DNA of 64,000 bases from Haliotis asinina. Lineage: Eukaryota; Mollusca; Gastropoda; Lepetellida; Haliotidae. The first letter of the stretch is position 1. Each line of letters starts with the position of its first letter. The notes under the pieces were generated by a model that was given only the letters and a program-made list of their open reading frames with translations, was not told where the DNA came from and did no database searches. Made by a program: the position numbers and the translations under genes. The stretch covers positions 12,513,001 through 12,577,000 of the forward strand of contig NC_090287.1 of NCBI RefSeq assembly GCF_037392515.1. Reading direction: 5' to 3'. This document shows, one piece after another, positions 44,606 to 57,540 of this stretch.

Positions 44606-45175
44606 AAAGCCTACAAAAATATAACATCTTCCCAAAGTGGCAAAGTAACTGCCAGATTCAATTATACCGAGATATCTATTCAACAAGCTTAACACTGCCT
44701 TTCTTTGTACCTACCTGCTAATGCGTTTGACTTATGTTTCATTTTGTAGGTAAATCCATGTGTTTGAAATGCGTGTATTTTTTCTATGTTGTGAGTATGG
44801 TTGAACTTTTTGCTGACCTTCTTTCACCCCTTTGGTTTTATTCTTAACTACTTTAAGACGCGTCACCCGCTGTATTGTAGTGATTGTTTTGATGTTTGTA
44901 TATTTTATAATGTTATTCTCAGATGTTGTAAGGATGTACTTGATAAAATGTGCTGAAATGAATTATATAGCACAACACAATACCTGGACATGGACAGAAA
45001 GAATATCGCTATTGTGATATATCGTTTTACGGTGCCTGTATAGAGCAATATAACGTTTGACAATTGAAAAACCCAAAGCCGTTTTGAACATATGCTTGTC
45101 TACATTTGTGAATATAATCCATGGATACACGACTACTGCGTTCATCGGAGTAGCTACATTACATATTCCTTATAG
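44606..45175. other. Stretch without a recognisable feature
   Basis: AT-rich; the frame at 44,832-45,017 is hydrophobic but has no family signature. Confidence 0.4.
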
Positions 45176-45179
45176 ATGC

Positions 45180-45350
45180 TGACAACCCTTGAGGGTTAGA
45201 ATATTGGCCTTCAGTGTTGGCCGGGTGGCCATCGGTTCCCAATTGCGCAGATCGATGCTCATGCTGTTGATTACTGGATTGTCTGGCCCAGACTCGATTA
45301 TTTACAGACCGCCACCACATAGCTGGAGTGTGGCGTAAAACTAAACTCAC
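45180..45350 (-). repeat. Haliotis-type short repeat, family A
   Basis: Minus orientation: GGTTCCCAATTGCGCAGATC, ATGCTGTTGATTACTGGATT + GTCTGG, GATTATTTACAGACCGCCAC and GTAAAACTAAACTCACTC. Confidence 0.9.
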
Positions 45351-45899
45351 TCAATCTCTACATATACCATTTTACATAATCCATCACTTGGTACTTTGTC
45401 GGTGTAATTACGATACAGGTATTTTGTGGCGTTTCCATCATCAAGCTAACCTTCTGTGAAACAACTGGAACACAGCTGAAAGCAGCGGTACACTCCATTG
45501 ATAACTAAGAATGTTACCATACATATAATCACGACTATAAATGTTTAACGTGACATTCGTCACGTCCCAGTGACAAGACTCATCACAGATTCTGACTAAG
45601 AACCATTTTGTATCATTTCGTCACATTAATGTAGACTTGTTTTGTAATCAGCTAGAGAATGTTATTGCGCAGTACAGAAAATCAATCGATCATTGACATG
45701 GAAATACACATTTTACATATTGTCACCCAAAAATGATGTTAATTTGAGTTGTTACGTCATGTCTAAAAGTAGGTAGCACAGTATCAACAACGCAAGTTTT
45801 GAAAATATTGCAGGTATGTTAAGGACACTAAACGGAACTTCAAAAAGTACCAGCATCTGCTAAAAACCCAACAAAGCAAACTTTAAGTATACATTGTAC

Positions 45900-46208
45900 C
45901 TTCGGTATTTGCACAGATTCCGTGTACAGCCAGTTTGCAACCGACTGAAGATTACCCGGCTTGGAAAGTCTTGTTTCACTATTCCTTTCACATAGTCCAG
46001 AAACTTCGTAGTAGTTAAAGGATTTGCAAAGGGGCTCGACGACACAGAGAAGAGCACACACACCAACAGTCGAAGTGGTGTCACTCATGTAGGTATGGAG
46101 AGTCAACCTTTGACTAGACAAGTACCCCATGTTGCCACTGACTTCAAAGCAAGACAATTCCGCTACAGGAACTCCACAGAATAGTACTCCAAGACCAAAC
46201 AACCACAT
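45900..46208 (-). CDS. Secreted PAN/apple-domain protein, first coding exon
   Basis: 103 codons. A signal peptide (MWLFGLGVLFCGVPVA) precedes a PAN/apple module with LTLHTYMSDTTSTVGVCALL, CVVEPLCKSFNYYEVSGLCE and GNLQSVANWLYTES. The C...C...C.SFNYY...C pattern is the PAN signature. The exon ends IPK before a minus-strand GTACAATG donor, phase 0, the same phase as the exon at 66-401, supporting common descent. In-frame codons beyond the donor are probably intronic. The next exons should lie at lower coordinates; the terminal kringle exon at 33.5 kb is on the same strand. Ligand and function unknown. Confidence 0.75.
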
Positions 46209-46504
46209 ATCCCTGTCTCATATAAAAATGTTAAATGTTGCTCGCGCTGAATATCCGAACCACCGTCAGCAACCTATGACATTAAGCACGTCAGGAAAAG
46301 GCCATGAAGTTTGAACAGTGTCTAATCTGCAAGTGGGAAATGTTAGACTAACAGTACACCTGAACAGGTATGAAAAGCATGCACCACAGCGCGGTCGTTT
46401 ACGAACAATGGGAACAAGGCTTGCCAATAATCAATAGCAGAAACGAGGCACTGAAACTGAAGAAAATGACAAATGGAATTCATCCAAGGCGTAAGAGAAG
46501 ACTA

Positions 46505-46690
46505 ACGGGATCGGGTGGGCAGGGTCACTGCCTTGGTTGACATAATCGGTCCCCAATTGCGCAGATCGATGCTCATGCTGTCGATCACTGGATTGTCTGG
46601 TCCAGGTTCGATTATTTACAGATCGCCGCCATATAGCTGGAATACTATTGAGTGTTGCGAAAAACTAAACTCACTCACTCACTCACTCAT
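46505..46690 (-). repeat. Haliotis-type short repeat, family A
   Basis: CCCCAATTGCGCAGATCGAT, GATCACTGGATTGTCTGGTC and ATATAGCTGGAATACT with a CTCACTCACTC tail, minus orientation. Confidence 0.9.
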
Positions 46691-47305
46691 GCTTGGAGAC
46701 ATCCAGTCTGCGTTATATAATATACTTTATGTATTAATCATTGGTGTCTTTTTGAGGTATGTATTTAAACTGGTTCTGATAGGTTCGCATGACGCTTTCG
46801 TTGACTGGGTTCACTTCTGACATCGAACAATATTGGTTAACTGCAAATAAAAGCTCCCTAAACCCCTTCCACGTTAACAAAAAATCCACATTCGTAAAAG
46901 CAAGTCATATAATGCCATGTGTTTATGAATCACTGTCACAGTGATGCTGGCTACTTTTTCTGCACAGATCAATATAGTGCATCTGGCCATGAAGCCTATG
47001 CACAGATAACCGTGCCTCGTCTACACAGAATATAACCTGTATATGCACTAGTTTTAATGATTACTTACCAAGATGCTTTATATTGTACACGAGTGTAATT
47101 TGGTAATATACGTACAGATATGGAAATGGCCAGGTAAAGAGTAAGAGCTGTCACAAACGTGTAGTTTAGTAAACGCGAATATGCTGCTTCGTCTGAGACA
47201 CAGCAATGAAGAAAAACCGGAAATATGTCATTGACTTTCCAGGCAGAGTCAGAAGCATGCGATTGTGAATAACTATTAAGTGATGTCGGATTTTGGGATA
47301 TATCC

Positions 47306-47320
47306 CCCACCCCCACCCCT

Positions 47321-47360
<40 letters not shown>

Positions 47361-47400
47361 ACCTCAACCCCCACTCCCTCTACTCCCTCCCCTCGCCTCC
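47306..47400. repeat. C-rich and CT microsatellite
   Basis: CCCCCACCCCCACCCCTCCC then about 18 CT dinucleotides and a pyrimidine-rich end. Confidence 0.95.
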
Positions 47401-47439
47401 CTTACATACCTTCCAGTTGCATTGTGTTCCTCAATTTGG

Positions 47440-47600
47440 CGGTCGGTGGGGTAGGCCAGTGGTTAAAGAGTTCGCTCGTCACGCCGAAGACTCGAGTTCG
47501 ATTCCCCACATGGGTAAAACGTGTGAAGTTCATTTCTGGTGTCCCCGTCGTGATATTGCTAGAATATAGCTAAAGGTGACGTAAAACAAAAGCACTCACT
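47440..47600 (+). repeat. tRNA-like SINE, family B
   Basis: Best preserved copy of this family: GGTAGGCCAGTGGTTAAAGA (A box), GACTCGAGTTCGATTCCCCA (B box), GTCCCCGTCGTGATATTGCT, ending GTGACGTAAAACAAAAGCAC + TCACTC. Confidence 0.9.
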
Positions 47601-47845
47601 CTACAATTTGGCAAACAAGATCAAACAACATTACAGCAAGATATGTTATGAAAACGTCACAGACAGAGCATGCCCGAGTTGGGCCTGTACATGCAGACTG
47701 ATGTCCTCCATGAGTAGATGACAAATGCATTAAATTGATTGAATCGATTTCAGTGTCACATCTTGTTAGCATTCACACAAACAAATGATCAAAACTAATT
47801 AACATTAGAGATAGAGTAGTCTATTCAAATACCCTCAGGACGTTC

Positions 47846-48151
47846 TTAATAAATCATGCCACTGTAAAGATGTGAAGCCAGGCTAATGTTGAACCACGTA
47901 AAGATAAGTATCTTCTTTACAAGTTCAGGTTTCTGTGAAATGATAGCAGATCCCTTGAGTATGTACACGCCATTCAGTTGTAGAGGCATGTATTGGTAGA
48001 AGACGTCTAGCTCTACCACCTTTACAAAATTAATCATAACATAGTCGATGATTGAAATACCCGAGAGTACTGTTCCGACTGTAGATACGTGTTTGAACAA
48101 GACGTTTAAGCAGGCAGCACCTTTCAGTGGAACAGTACCCACGTTTTTCAT
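47846..48151 (-). CDS. Unidentified hydrophobic open frame
   Basis: 101 codons of protein-like composition (VLSGISIIDYVMINFVKVVE, LQLNGVYILKGSAIISQKPE). No known family recognised. It could be a relic of a transposon or host exon; there is no splice evidence. Confidence 0.2.
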   Translation of the reverse strand: MKNVGTVPLKGAACLNVLFKHVSTVGTVLSGISIIDYVMINFVKVVELDVFYQYMPLQLNGVYILKGSAIISQKPELVKKILIFTWFNISLASHLYSGMIY

Positions 48152-48439
48152 TTCTTTAGGACAAAAATAATTTACAAATTCACTTATACATGATTTTGGA
48201 AATAAGTAAAACGTTTCAGAACTATCTCAGTGCCAGGGAGAAAACAGGTCACGTGCACGTGAATAACAGTTATAGGTACAGTCCGTTTGATTCCATTTGA
48301 GACCGATGAATTGCTCACTAACACAAAATCTAATAATTGCAACAAGGCCAAAGTTTGCACAGCCACATGAAATCGACAGACCAACTCTGATGATGTGTCT
48401 CATAATTTTGGACACCCGAAGAAAAAAGTTGTTTAACAA

Positions 48440-49540
48440 ACGATCACCAGTTTCTTGTTATCTTTCGCTATTTTGTACGGTGGGGGGAGAGGGGGGGGGC
48501 ACTTGCTGGCAGAACAGCCGGTCATCAACAAGCGTGTGTTGTGAAGATGGGGTCATCTCAAAAGCCGTTATCCGGTTACCACTTGAGATGATCAATGGGA
48601 GTCGGTGTTGCCACTTTCAGAAGACACCGTTGTCCGAATCGGTGTCGCTGTCGTCAGAGTCTACCCTGACGACGACTGGCTTGATGGTGGCATCCATTCT
48701 ATCATGTCCCCCTTCTTACTGTTAGATGTTTGGGCCTTTGTATTAGGTACTTGAACGCCATGATATGGAGCGTTATCAATGACAATCAGACTTTTGGGAG
48801 GCAGTGCTAGTACCAATTGATTTTGTACCCTTTCTAAGAAAACCATCGCGTTCATTTCGGTATGATAGTCTCGGTTGTCTTTAGATTTTGCCGTGAAGAC
48901 TAGGGAGCAGCCAGGTAGGAATCACCGACTCTTGCAACCAGCATGGCGCACAATCAGTCGCTCTCCCTTGCCAAGTGGTAATTTTCTGGCACAGGACTCT
49001 GAAGAGGAGCTAGCGAACCATTGTGTCCCTCTGGTATGGGAAGCATTTACCCATGTTTCGTTCAAATATGCAGGCTCGTAAACCTCTGTACGTTTCTTTC
49101 GAATTGTGCGTAAGTACTGGTTTCTTAGTCGAACAATATCAGACCTGTCGCACAGTGCACGTCTATTTTCTGAGCCTACTTTTTTGTAACGGAAACCATA
49201 TTTGTGACGCAACTTCCATAACTGATATTTTGAAATGTCCAAAGAATGATTTGTCTGTATATGCTTTTTCAGAATACGCAGAGAGACAAAGGTATTTTGT
49301 TTATATGGAGACTCAATGGTTTCTAACCAGCTGTTGTTGAAATGAATCGACTTTCTCACATCGTGTGGATTTTGAGACGATCCCCTCAGTTGTGTCCGTG
49401 CAGGTTGAATCGGTACGGTTTTTCAAGATCCCTTCCGTCGTCCCAACAGCACGTGCAGTTCGTAAACGATACCTGACCAAAGCATATTGAGGCCTACCCC
49501 TTTCACCTTCGTTTTAAAAAAAAAAGTTAAATGCTTTGCA
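48440..49540 (-). mobile_element. IS630/mariner-type DDE transposon remnant
   Basis: Minus strand, N-terminal half at 48,922-49,359: LRILKKHIQTNHSLDISKYQ, LWKLRHKYGFRYKK, YLRTIRKKRTEVYEPAYLNE + TWVNASHTRG, GKGERLIVRHAGCKSR. C-terminal half at 48,661-48,855: MNAMVFLERVQNQLV, LPPKSLIVIDNAPYHGVQVP, SNSKKGDMIEW. DETW and DNAPYH are the second half of the DDE core, although the first shows NETW here. The halves are in different frames, so it is inactive. No termini were identified. Confidence 0.8.
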
Positions 49541-50965
49541 AATAATTGACTTAGCGGCGTGTGATAATCTCATTGTTTCAGGTACTGCAATCACGAATGT
49601 CTGGTTTGCCGAGCAAATCACACGTGTCAATTTCACAATTGCACCTTGCCCACCTGGCTGTTCTGCCAGCTAGAGTCAATCGACTGATTGACATGAGTAT
49701 CGATCTGTGCCAATACATATTTCCCAATGCGACCCAACATAAAAAGTGAGTGAGTGGGTGTATTTCACACGGGAATATCAAGTTCAAACCCGACCTAAAC
49801 TGTCTTTGTCTTTGCTGGAGGGTTAAGTCATATTACCATTTCATCCATCCACCATCCATCCACAGCTGGCTGAACAGAGGAAAATTTTGAACGGCCGACG
49901 TGGCCTGAATTCACTTTTTCACAATCTGTCAGCTTGACATTGGTGATATGTCTAAAGTGATGAATGAGTATGGTGCTGGGATTCGAACCTGCGATCATAG
50001 CTTTCTGGTGCGACTAAGCGACGCATACCTACAGAGCGATTTGCTAGACACGCCTAGAATGACCGTGCGCCGTCATTACTATGAATCGTAGAGGTAATCG
50101 TTTGTCTTGGTCCTAAAACACACTTCACTGACAAAATAGATTTACAATATGTGAAATAATTTTCAAAACAACAGTGACAGATTTGCATTAACTCCAAGAA
50201 AAGAAGCCCTTATTGCCATTACGAGGGCTACGTTATTTATGAAACCACTGGAGCTAACAAAAGACTAGTGAAGTCTGAAATTCTGCGCACGTTTAGACTG
50301 GTTGACTTTCTACACATGAGCACTGGTAATCGTAAGGGGCGACATCGCGACAATGTGATATATTTATTATGTCACGCTGTCGCGTATTTTCAAGCTTTTG
50401 TATGTCGTTCGTCGCCCTTTGGTTTTCAAAACGCAACAATGCGACAAATGGCCGAAATGTCGCGCTGTCGCACTGTCTCGCTTGGTAAATTTTGCCTCTT
50501 TTTGCTTCTTTTTTTTTGAGATGACGACAATGTCACAACGTGACAATATCCTTTCTAGAATTTCATACGAAACAGATTTCAGTGGCGAAAAGGGCAAAAG
50601 AGTGATAAAGATTACAGGAATGGATTATTTCAAATCAGTCATGTCAACAGTTGAGTAAGAGAATGTTCGAAAACGGTCCTTCTTTTCCATGAACGCTCGA
50701 TATTGTGTCAACGCCTGATCCAATTCCTCAACAAGACCATTTTTGTCAGAAGGTAGTGGAGCGACAAATGCTGCTGTATTGTGACTATCGGGTAGAGAAT
50801 CACAATGGAGTGTCATTGAGCAGTATACATACATTATTGAACCTTAGTTTTCACACAAGCTGTGGGCAGCTTCATGGATGGTTGTCACAATAGTTACTCC
50901 GTGGCGTTTAACAAGACACTTTTTCTTTCGTTCTAAACTACGCTTTAGCTTTCACTACGACATAT
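49541..50965. other. Stretch with a truncated family B repeat, otherwise unexplained
   Basis: 49,965-50,040 (TGGGATTCGAACCTGCGATC, TGCGACTAAGCGACGC) resembles a tRNA-like SINE fragment in minus orientation. Around 50,340-50,500 GCGAC/TCGC words recur, but without a regular period. The short minus frame at 50,625-50,834 looks protein-like but unrecognised. Confidence 0.35.
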
Positions 50966-51640
50966 GCTCTTCACAAAAGAAACGCATAAGCCATTTGTAG
51001 TTTATTGCGTTAGTTTAGGAACAATTATTTCATGTAGTTGCAATGATAAAAATGTAAAAGTTCACACGCCTTTAGACAATGAGATCGTCAGCACAACATC
51101 AGTCTTGTAGTGTTTCTGTTTATTAGAATCCACAAGATGTCAAAGACAGTACAATTACTGCTCGGCACTGTCTCGACACAGACCATATAAACCGACGAAG
51201 TCGCTCTTGTGCAATTCTTCCTGCAGTGTGACGGCTGTTTTGACGTTGACGTACACGCTGACCGAGTTCATCCCATTGGTGTTCTATCGGGTTTAGATCT
51301 GGTGGTCGGGAAGGCCATGGCAAGACACTGAAGTGAGAACTGGCAGGGTAGAACAGGCTGGAACAACTCCTCCTGTGATTCATAATCGGAAACATGTGAC
51401 GTGGACTTCGTTGATGTACCGATTTGCTGTCAATTTCCCCTGAACAACCACTAAATCAGATCTTTGCTTGCAGGGCACAACACCCGACATCGTAACAAAG
51501 TCCCCACTGAATCTGTTGACCACTCGAATACAATTAGGGGCAAAGCGTTCATTTCTTCCAAATTGAAAATGCTGTCTTCCATCTTGTCCCTACCCACTGA
51601 ACTATCACGAAACCTAAGTTAAACTGTCCAACCACGTAAA
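50966..51640 (-). mobile_element. Tc1-like transposon remnant
   Basis: Minus-strand SVLPWPSRPPDLNPIEHQWD + ELGQRVRQRQ at about 51,230-51,330 is the conserved Tc1 catalytic C-terminal block. Frames upstream are interrupted and no inverted termini are clear. Confidence 0.75.
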
Positions 51641-54185
51641 CCTTTGATGCATACGTATGATTTATACGAATTTGTTCATACATGTACAATGTTCCCAGTT
51701 TCAGGGGTCTTTTTACCGTTCAAATGGTCAAGCAACAATTTCTCGCGACAACGGTGGCTTTTTCTTTTGTTTCTTATAGAAAATCAATTACAGGCTCAAT
51801 AAAAGAAACTGGCTGTTCGGCGATTATTTAATTCGTATGTCAGGACATCGATACACTCACAGCCCAGTTTATACTTTAGGACGAAATTATCTCTGGAAGG
51901 TACCCGTGCGACAGATCGGCAAGTAAGCTATGTTGCATGAGGAACATGAGGAACAGTTCATGCAAAACAACCGCGTAAATTTTTGCCGGTCTGGTAGACA
52001 TATAATATCATATCAATCACATTGTAAGTTACAAAAATACTCTTGTGCAAATATTCTAAAGTGCAAAGAACACAGAACAGATTTAACCAGGTAGCCATAT
52101 GAATTGTGAATTAGTATACGATCTCTTCCAACAGTAGCAGCCTGTGACGGTTTAGTTAACGACATGCTGCCTAAACCTCGACATAAAATATAGAAATACG
52201 AATTTTTAAAGTTTAAAGCTAAAATTCAGTTGTAAATACCAATTTCCTATGACACAGGGTATTGGAACTCATTGTCACCCGAGTTACTTGTAGTGTCTCT
52301 TTTCAACAGATCCGAGAAAATTCTGATTGGCTGAAAAGCAGGGCATAGTCTGAATTGATTAACGAGACTCGTGTTTCGGTTTGTGGATTAAACCAATCCA
52401 TGGCAACACTTGGTCGATTTAAATTCGAGTGAGTGAGCAACGTCTTGTCAGCAACATCACGGCAGGGGACAATAGAAATATAAAAATAATAAAACAGTAA
52501 TTAAAAAATGTAAAAATATAGAAACCTCCATTTCAAATGATTATTCAAGTTTCGTGCTGTTAGAACATCTAACTCATGGAGGAATAGCAAGATCATGGAT
52601 AAAATATTTTTATGTTTTAAATAGGTCCAAGTGCTAGGAAACAACTTCAGTCTGTGTATACACTTTCCACACGTCACTGAAATGTACACACTATTTCGGA
52701 ACCGCTCCGGTAGACACTCTGATTCGTTCTAACAAGTGTATTGGTCGTGTAAGTATTTCATTATAGATTATAGACAACCGCACAGAAGTAGATATTTATT
52801 CCGCGAAGGCATGCAACTCGTCCGTATTCTGAACACATTGGATATATTGTGGTAATAGTATATGAATTTCAAGCATTTCAGATTACATCAAATTATATCG
52901 ACAGTTATCTGCAACAATTCAGTTAAGATATACATGTATTTGTGCACACTTTGCCATCCTTTGGTTGTTATATATTTTTAGCAAAAAAACCCCGTAATTC
53001 ATAAAAATTTGTACACAATTTTGAATTGAAAAATTATACCAGTATTATGTATATTGCGTTGACGATGCTGATTACACGTTTTAAAAAATGTTTAATTGCA
53101 CACTTAACTGTACTATTGTAATAAAGACATGTGATTGTGTTGCGACCGTTGATAATGCCTCGGAGCAAAGTTGCACGTATGCATAATAGGTTACACTGTA
53201 GTATCTCACAACAAAATGCTCTGCAGGTGTAAGCTGAAAGATTATATACTTTTAGAGCACCACGAGAACGATTCATGGAGTATTTCAACATTACAACAGA
53301 GAGGTGTCGAATTCAACACAACTGCATGAAGCGCACTTAAAAGATATGTGAGAGTGTTGTTTGTTTGCTTGTTTGCGAGTGCGAGTGCGTGTGCGTGTGC
53401 GTGTGCGTGTGCGAGTGCGTCTATTAAATCTTTCCCACTCTGACAGAGAAACTGGTTGTTCGTTTGCCATCACATTAGACAATATTCAAGTTATATGTTT
53501 GAAAATATTCGTGTCTGGATTGGACAATCCAGTGACGTACACCATGAGTATCGCTGTACGCCATACGATGACATGCATCAACCAAGCCAACGAATCTGAC
53601 CTTCCTCACGACATGCGTAAATGGGATTACTGTAGACCGATTCAAACGCGGACCTTGTGAAAAGAGATTGTGTGGTTATGACGTGATGCTAAAAGAACAC
53701 CACTAAACGGTATGTCGTGTATACGTGTATGTAGTTCTGTATGTATGGGGAGCATAATACGTATGGCTTATCCTCCAGATGCGAGATAGGTACGATGCGG
53801 TTAAACCCCCACAGCACTAAACCATCTATCGAACTTAAATAATCCAATTCAAATTTACAACACAATTCCTTTTGCCAAAACATCAAGCATGAACATGCTA
53901 ATGAAAGGCCAGAAGTTAACTATCCTTCTCATGATATGGGCCTCAGTATATTCCACAAAATGTGATGGTAGCCAACAGGCAAAGACGTCGTCATGTCGTG
54001 TGGAGTTACGTCCCTTTGGTTATGTCAGAAAATTCTGCCACAGACCGTAACATGACTTGAATAGTGTTCGACGAGGCATTAAACCACACTCATCATTAGA
54101 ATGTGTTTTGATTAGTATCTTACGAATTTTTTAACTGAATAGTCATGACATAATATATACTGTTTTACCATAAAATTATACACAG
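51641..54185. other. Stretch with a GT/GC microsatellite and a partial family A repeat
   Basis: 53,375-53,420 is a GCGTGT-type microsatellite. 53,518-53,600 (GACAATCCAGTGACGTACAC...ATGACATGCATCAACCAAG) is a diverged family A fragment, plus orientation. Nothing else supportable. Confidence 0.5.
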
Positions 54186-54199
54186 AATAATGTGGGTCA

Positions 54200-54455
54200 A
54201 TGAGTGAGATTAGTTTTACACCGCACTCAGCAATATTCCAGCTACGTGGCGGCGGTCTCTAAATAATCAAGTCTGGACCAGACAATCCAGTGACCAACAA
54301 CATGAGTATCGATCTGCGCAGTTGGGAACCGATGACATGTTTCAACCAAGTTAGCGAGCCTGACCACCCGATTATGATGGTCGCATCTCACAACAAGCAG
54401 AGTCGTCTTTTATGGCAAGCATGGGTTCTAGCCCGGATCTTCAAGCGTCCAGAAT
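54200..54455 (+). repeat. Haliotis-type short repeat, family A (near full length)
   Basis: AATGAGTGAGATTAGTTTTA, CACCGCACTCAGCAATATTC, AGTCTGGACCAGACAATCCA, ATCGATCTGCGCAGTTGGGA, ACAAGCAGAGTCGTC and ATGGCAAGCATGGGTT in order. Confidence 0.9.
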
Positions 54456-55329
54456 AATATATTCAGGACACTAGCGATTACTCTAGCTTTGTTCTTAATA
54501 CATTACGTTACAGTTTTACACTTGCATATGCAACTGACGCCAGAGCCTCAGTGTTTGGCACCTTAAGATTTTACCATATCTTAACTAAATCAAGTGAAAC
54601 ATTTGCTAAAGCAGTGTCAGAATACTTCGTTTCAATATTTGTCGTTACACTGCTCTACTGTGGAGTGCAACGAATAACGCTGAGACTAAGTTTACTCAGA
54701 CTGTTGCTAAAGACGACGCACTGAACTGAGTTTCTTCTACATAAGCGCTGGGAGAACAGTGCTCGTAATGTGTATAGACAGAGCCCAGTGTTAATCCGCG
54801 ATTAAGCCCAGTGCTCTAACATACCTTGATCACAATAAAAGTGACTTCTATTATGCTCAGTATATTTACATCCTACTTAAAGCCAGAATCCCCAACAAGC
54901 ATTCATTATGAACGACACATATTTCGAATAATTGCAAGTAATGATAAGTCTCTACCGAAACCACGGAACAGATTAAACAGACCCCAGGCATTGCTATAAA
55001 TTGTGTCGTCAAAGACCGGAACCTGCTTGTGTCTGTGTCTGAATGCGAAGACGTCGCGTGCAGCAGCTGCAGGAGTTATTGACATGATCTGTCTGGTGAT
55101 GTGGCAAGTCAGTGATGACAGAGTGATGAAGACTCGCTGGACACAATGAAAGGAAACAACTAGAAAATAGGTAAAGTTGTATGGAGGATGTAATGTTCAA
55201 GTGATTCATTGTCTGTAATCTCTCCTCGTTTATGTCAGTGTATGGAACACCAGTAGGGGGAAATTTCTGTATGTATGTCACAGTTCGTAATTTCTCTGTC
55301 TCTGATTCGGCGAGTGTATCCCTTACTTG

Positions 55330-56539
55330 TGTGCTCTTATATTTGAATGCTGTCATTATATTCCTCGTTTATAACGTCCCTGTGATTTATATCAACATAT
55401 CCCGTGTTTATAGTGACAGTGTGATTCACATCAGTATACCCCTTGTTCATAATATCACTGTGATTCATATAAGTTTATCCCACTTTCATAATTCCTTTGG
55501 GATTCATATCAATATATTCTTCGTTTATAACGTGACCGTGGTTCATATCAGTATATCCCTTGTTCATAGTGTCACTGTGATTCATATAAGTTTATCCCAC
55601 TTTCATAATTCCTTTTGGGATTCATATCAATATATTCTTCGTTTATAACGTCACTGTGGTTCACATCAGTATATCCCTTGTTCATAGTGTCACTGTGGTT
55701 CATATCAGTTTATCCCACTTTCGTAATCTCTCTGTGATTCATATCAGTATATCCCACCTTCATAACCCCTCTGCGATTCATATCAGTATATCCCACCTTC
55801 ATAATCCCTCTGCGATTCATATCAGTTTATCCCACTTTCATAATCCCTCTGTGATTCATATCAATATATCCATCGTGTAAAATGTCACTGTGATTCTTAT
55901 GGATATATCACAGCTAATGCTTCTGTAAAATCTTTCTGTATATCCATCGTCTACAATGCTTCTGTTATATCTTTCTGTATATCCATCGTCTACAATGCTT
56001 CTGTTATATCTTTCTGTATATCCATCGTCTACAATGCTTCTGTTATATCTTTCTGTATATCCATCGTCTACAATGCTTCTGTTATATCTTTCTGCATATC
56101 CATCGTCTACAATGCTTCTGTTATATCTTTCTGCATATCCATCGTCTACAATGCTTCTGTATATCTTTCTGTATATCCATCGTCTACAATGCTTGTTATA
56201 TCTTTCTGTACATCCATCGTCTACAATGCTTCTGTTATATCTTTCTGTATATCCATCGTCTACAATGCTTCTGTTATATCTTTCTGTATATCCATCGTCT
56301 ACAATGCTTCTGTTATATCTTTCTGTATATCCATCGTCTACAATGCTTCTGTTATATCTTTCTGTATATCCATCGTCTACAATGCTTCTGTAATATCGTC
56401 TACAATGCTTCTGTTATATCTTTCTGTATATCCATCGTCTACAATGCTTCTGTTATATCTTTCTGTATATCCATCGTCTACAATGCTTCTGTTATATCTT
56501 TCTGTATATCCATCGTCTACAATGCTTCTGTATATCTTT
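55330..56539. repeat. 39-bp minisatellite with two subfamilies
   Basis: The left half (to about 55,900) has unit TGATTCATATCAGTATATCC + CTTGTTCATAATGTCACTG. The right half (55,930-56,539) has unit GCTTCTGTTATATCTTTCTG + TATATCCATCGTCTACAAT, about 15 copies, much more uniform. Both have a 39-bp period and align as relatives. Since 39 is divisible by three, long plus frames arise (repeating YLSVYPSSTMLLL). Confidence 0.95.
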
Positions 56540-56639
56540 NNNNNNNNNNNNNNNNNNNNNNNNNNNNNNNNNNNNNNNNNNNNNNNNNNNNNNNNNNNNN
56601 NNNNNNNNNNNNNNNNNNNNNNNNNNNNNNNNNNNNNNN
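56540..56639. other. Assembly gap, 100 N
   Basis: Exactly 100 N directly at the uniform end of the 39-bp array. A round number suggests a placeholder of unknown true length. Confidence 0.98.
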
Positions 56640-57540
56640 GAGTTTATATCCTGAGACACACAAGTACCAGCTTCCTTGGGTGGTATATATCCTAACACGC
56701 AGATTCCTGCATCCATGTAGACTTAACTCCTCATACACACATGTACCTGTTGCGTTGTAGGTTTATCTCCTAATACACACAAGTACCCGCTGCGTAGTAG
56801 AATTTGTCTCCTAATATGCACTGATACCCGCTTGATGTAATCGTTGCCATGGTTACTCATTTCTCCTAAAATAAACAGGGGCATCTGCGGCTTTGTAGAG
56901 TTTATCGCCTGATACATTTAGAGACGTCAGCTGCCTAGTGTGGTTTTATCTCTTAACACTCGCATTTACCCTGTGTTCGGTAGGGGTATGTCCCCAAACA
57001 CACTCAAAGGAAATTGCTGCCTTGTAGATTTTTTTCTCCTAACACAGACATGGGGAATGGTGCCTTTCTCCATAGAGAAACTGTTTTTGAAAGTTATACA
57101 TTAAATATATAAGCACTCGGGCTGTATGGCCCGTGAGACACTAAAATGTCAGAATATCACAGCTTTACAATAAAATAAGAGAAAACAATCACATGGAAGT
57201 TATAACCACGTTGACGCACGCATGCACACAATAATGCTCTTCCTCACTCATACACTCTCCCATGCATACACGCAATCAATCATTTACACAGATTAGCAGT
57301 CGGATAATCACGCGCTCACATACACAATCACAAGCTTATTGTGGTTTCAGGGTGGTATATTCCTTATTACATATTCATTAATTTATTACTTAGTTCCCAC
57401 CAGGTGTGTACTTTGTCATCTGACATATACAGGGGTAACCGCTGCTTTGTAGCGTTTCATCTCCAGACATATGTAACTGCTGACCAGCTGCCTTGCAGAG
57501 CTTATTGCCTTCCTAAGGGAAAATACTACATTTAATACTT
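56640..57540. repeat. Degenerate repeats after the gap
   Basis: Loose recurrences of TTATCTCCTAATACACACAA + GTACC-type words every 50-60 bp to about 57,060 and again near 57,400-57,520. No gene. Confidence 0.5.

Noticed and set aside
50340-50500. Recurring GCGAC/GTCGC words, considered as a CRISPR-like or regulatory array
   Set aside because: No regular spacing or constant repeat; the context is animal nuclear DNA.
55956-56695. 145-168-codon frames rich in LYLSVYPSST
   Set aside because: Artefact of the 39-bp repeat, and they run into the N gap.
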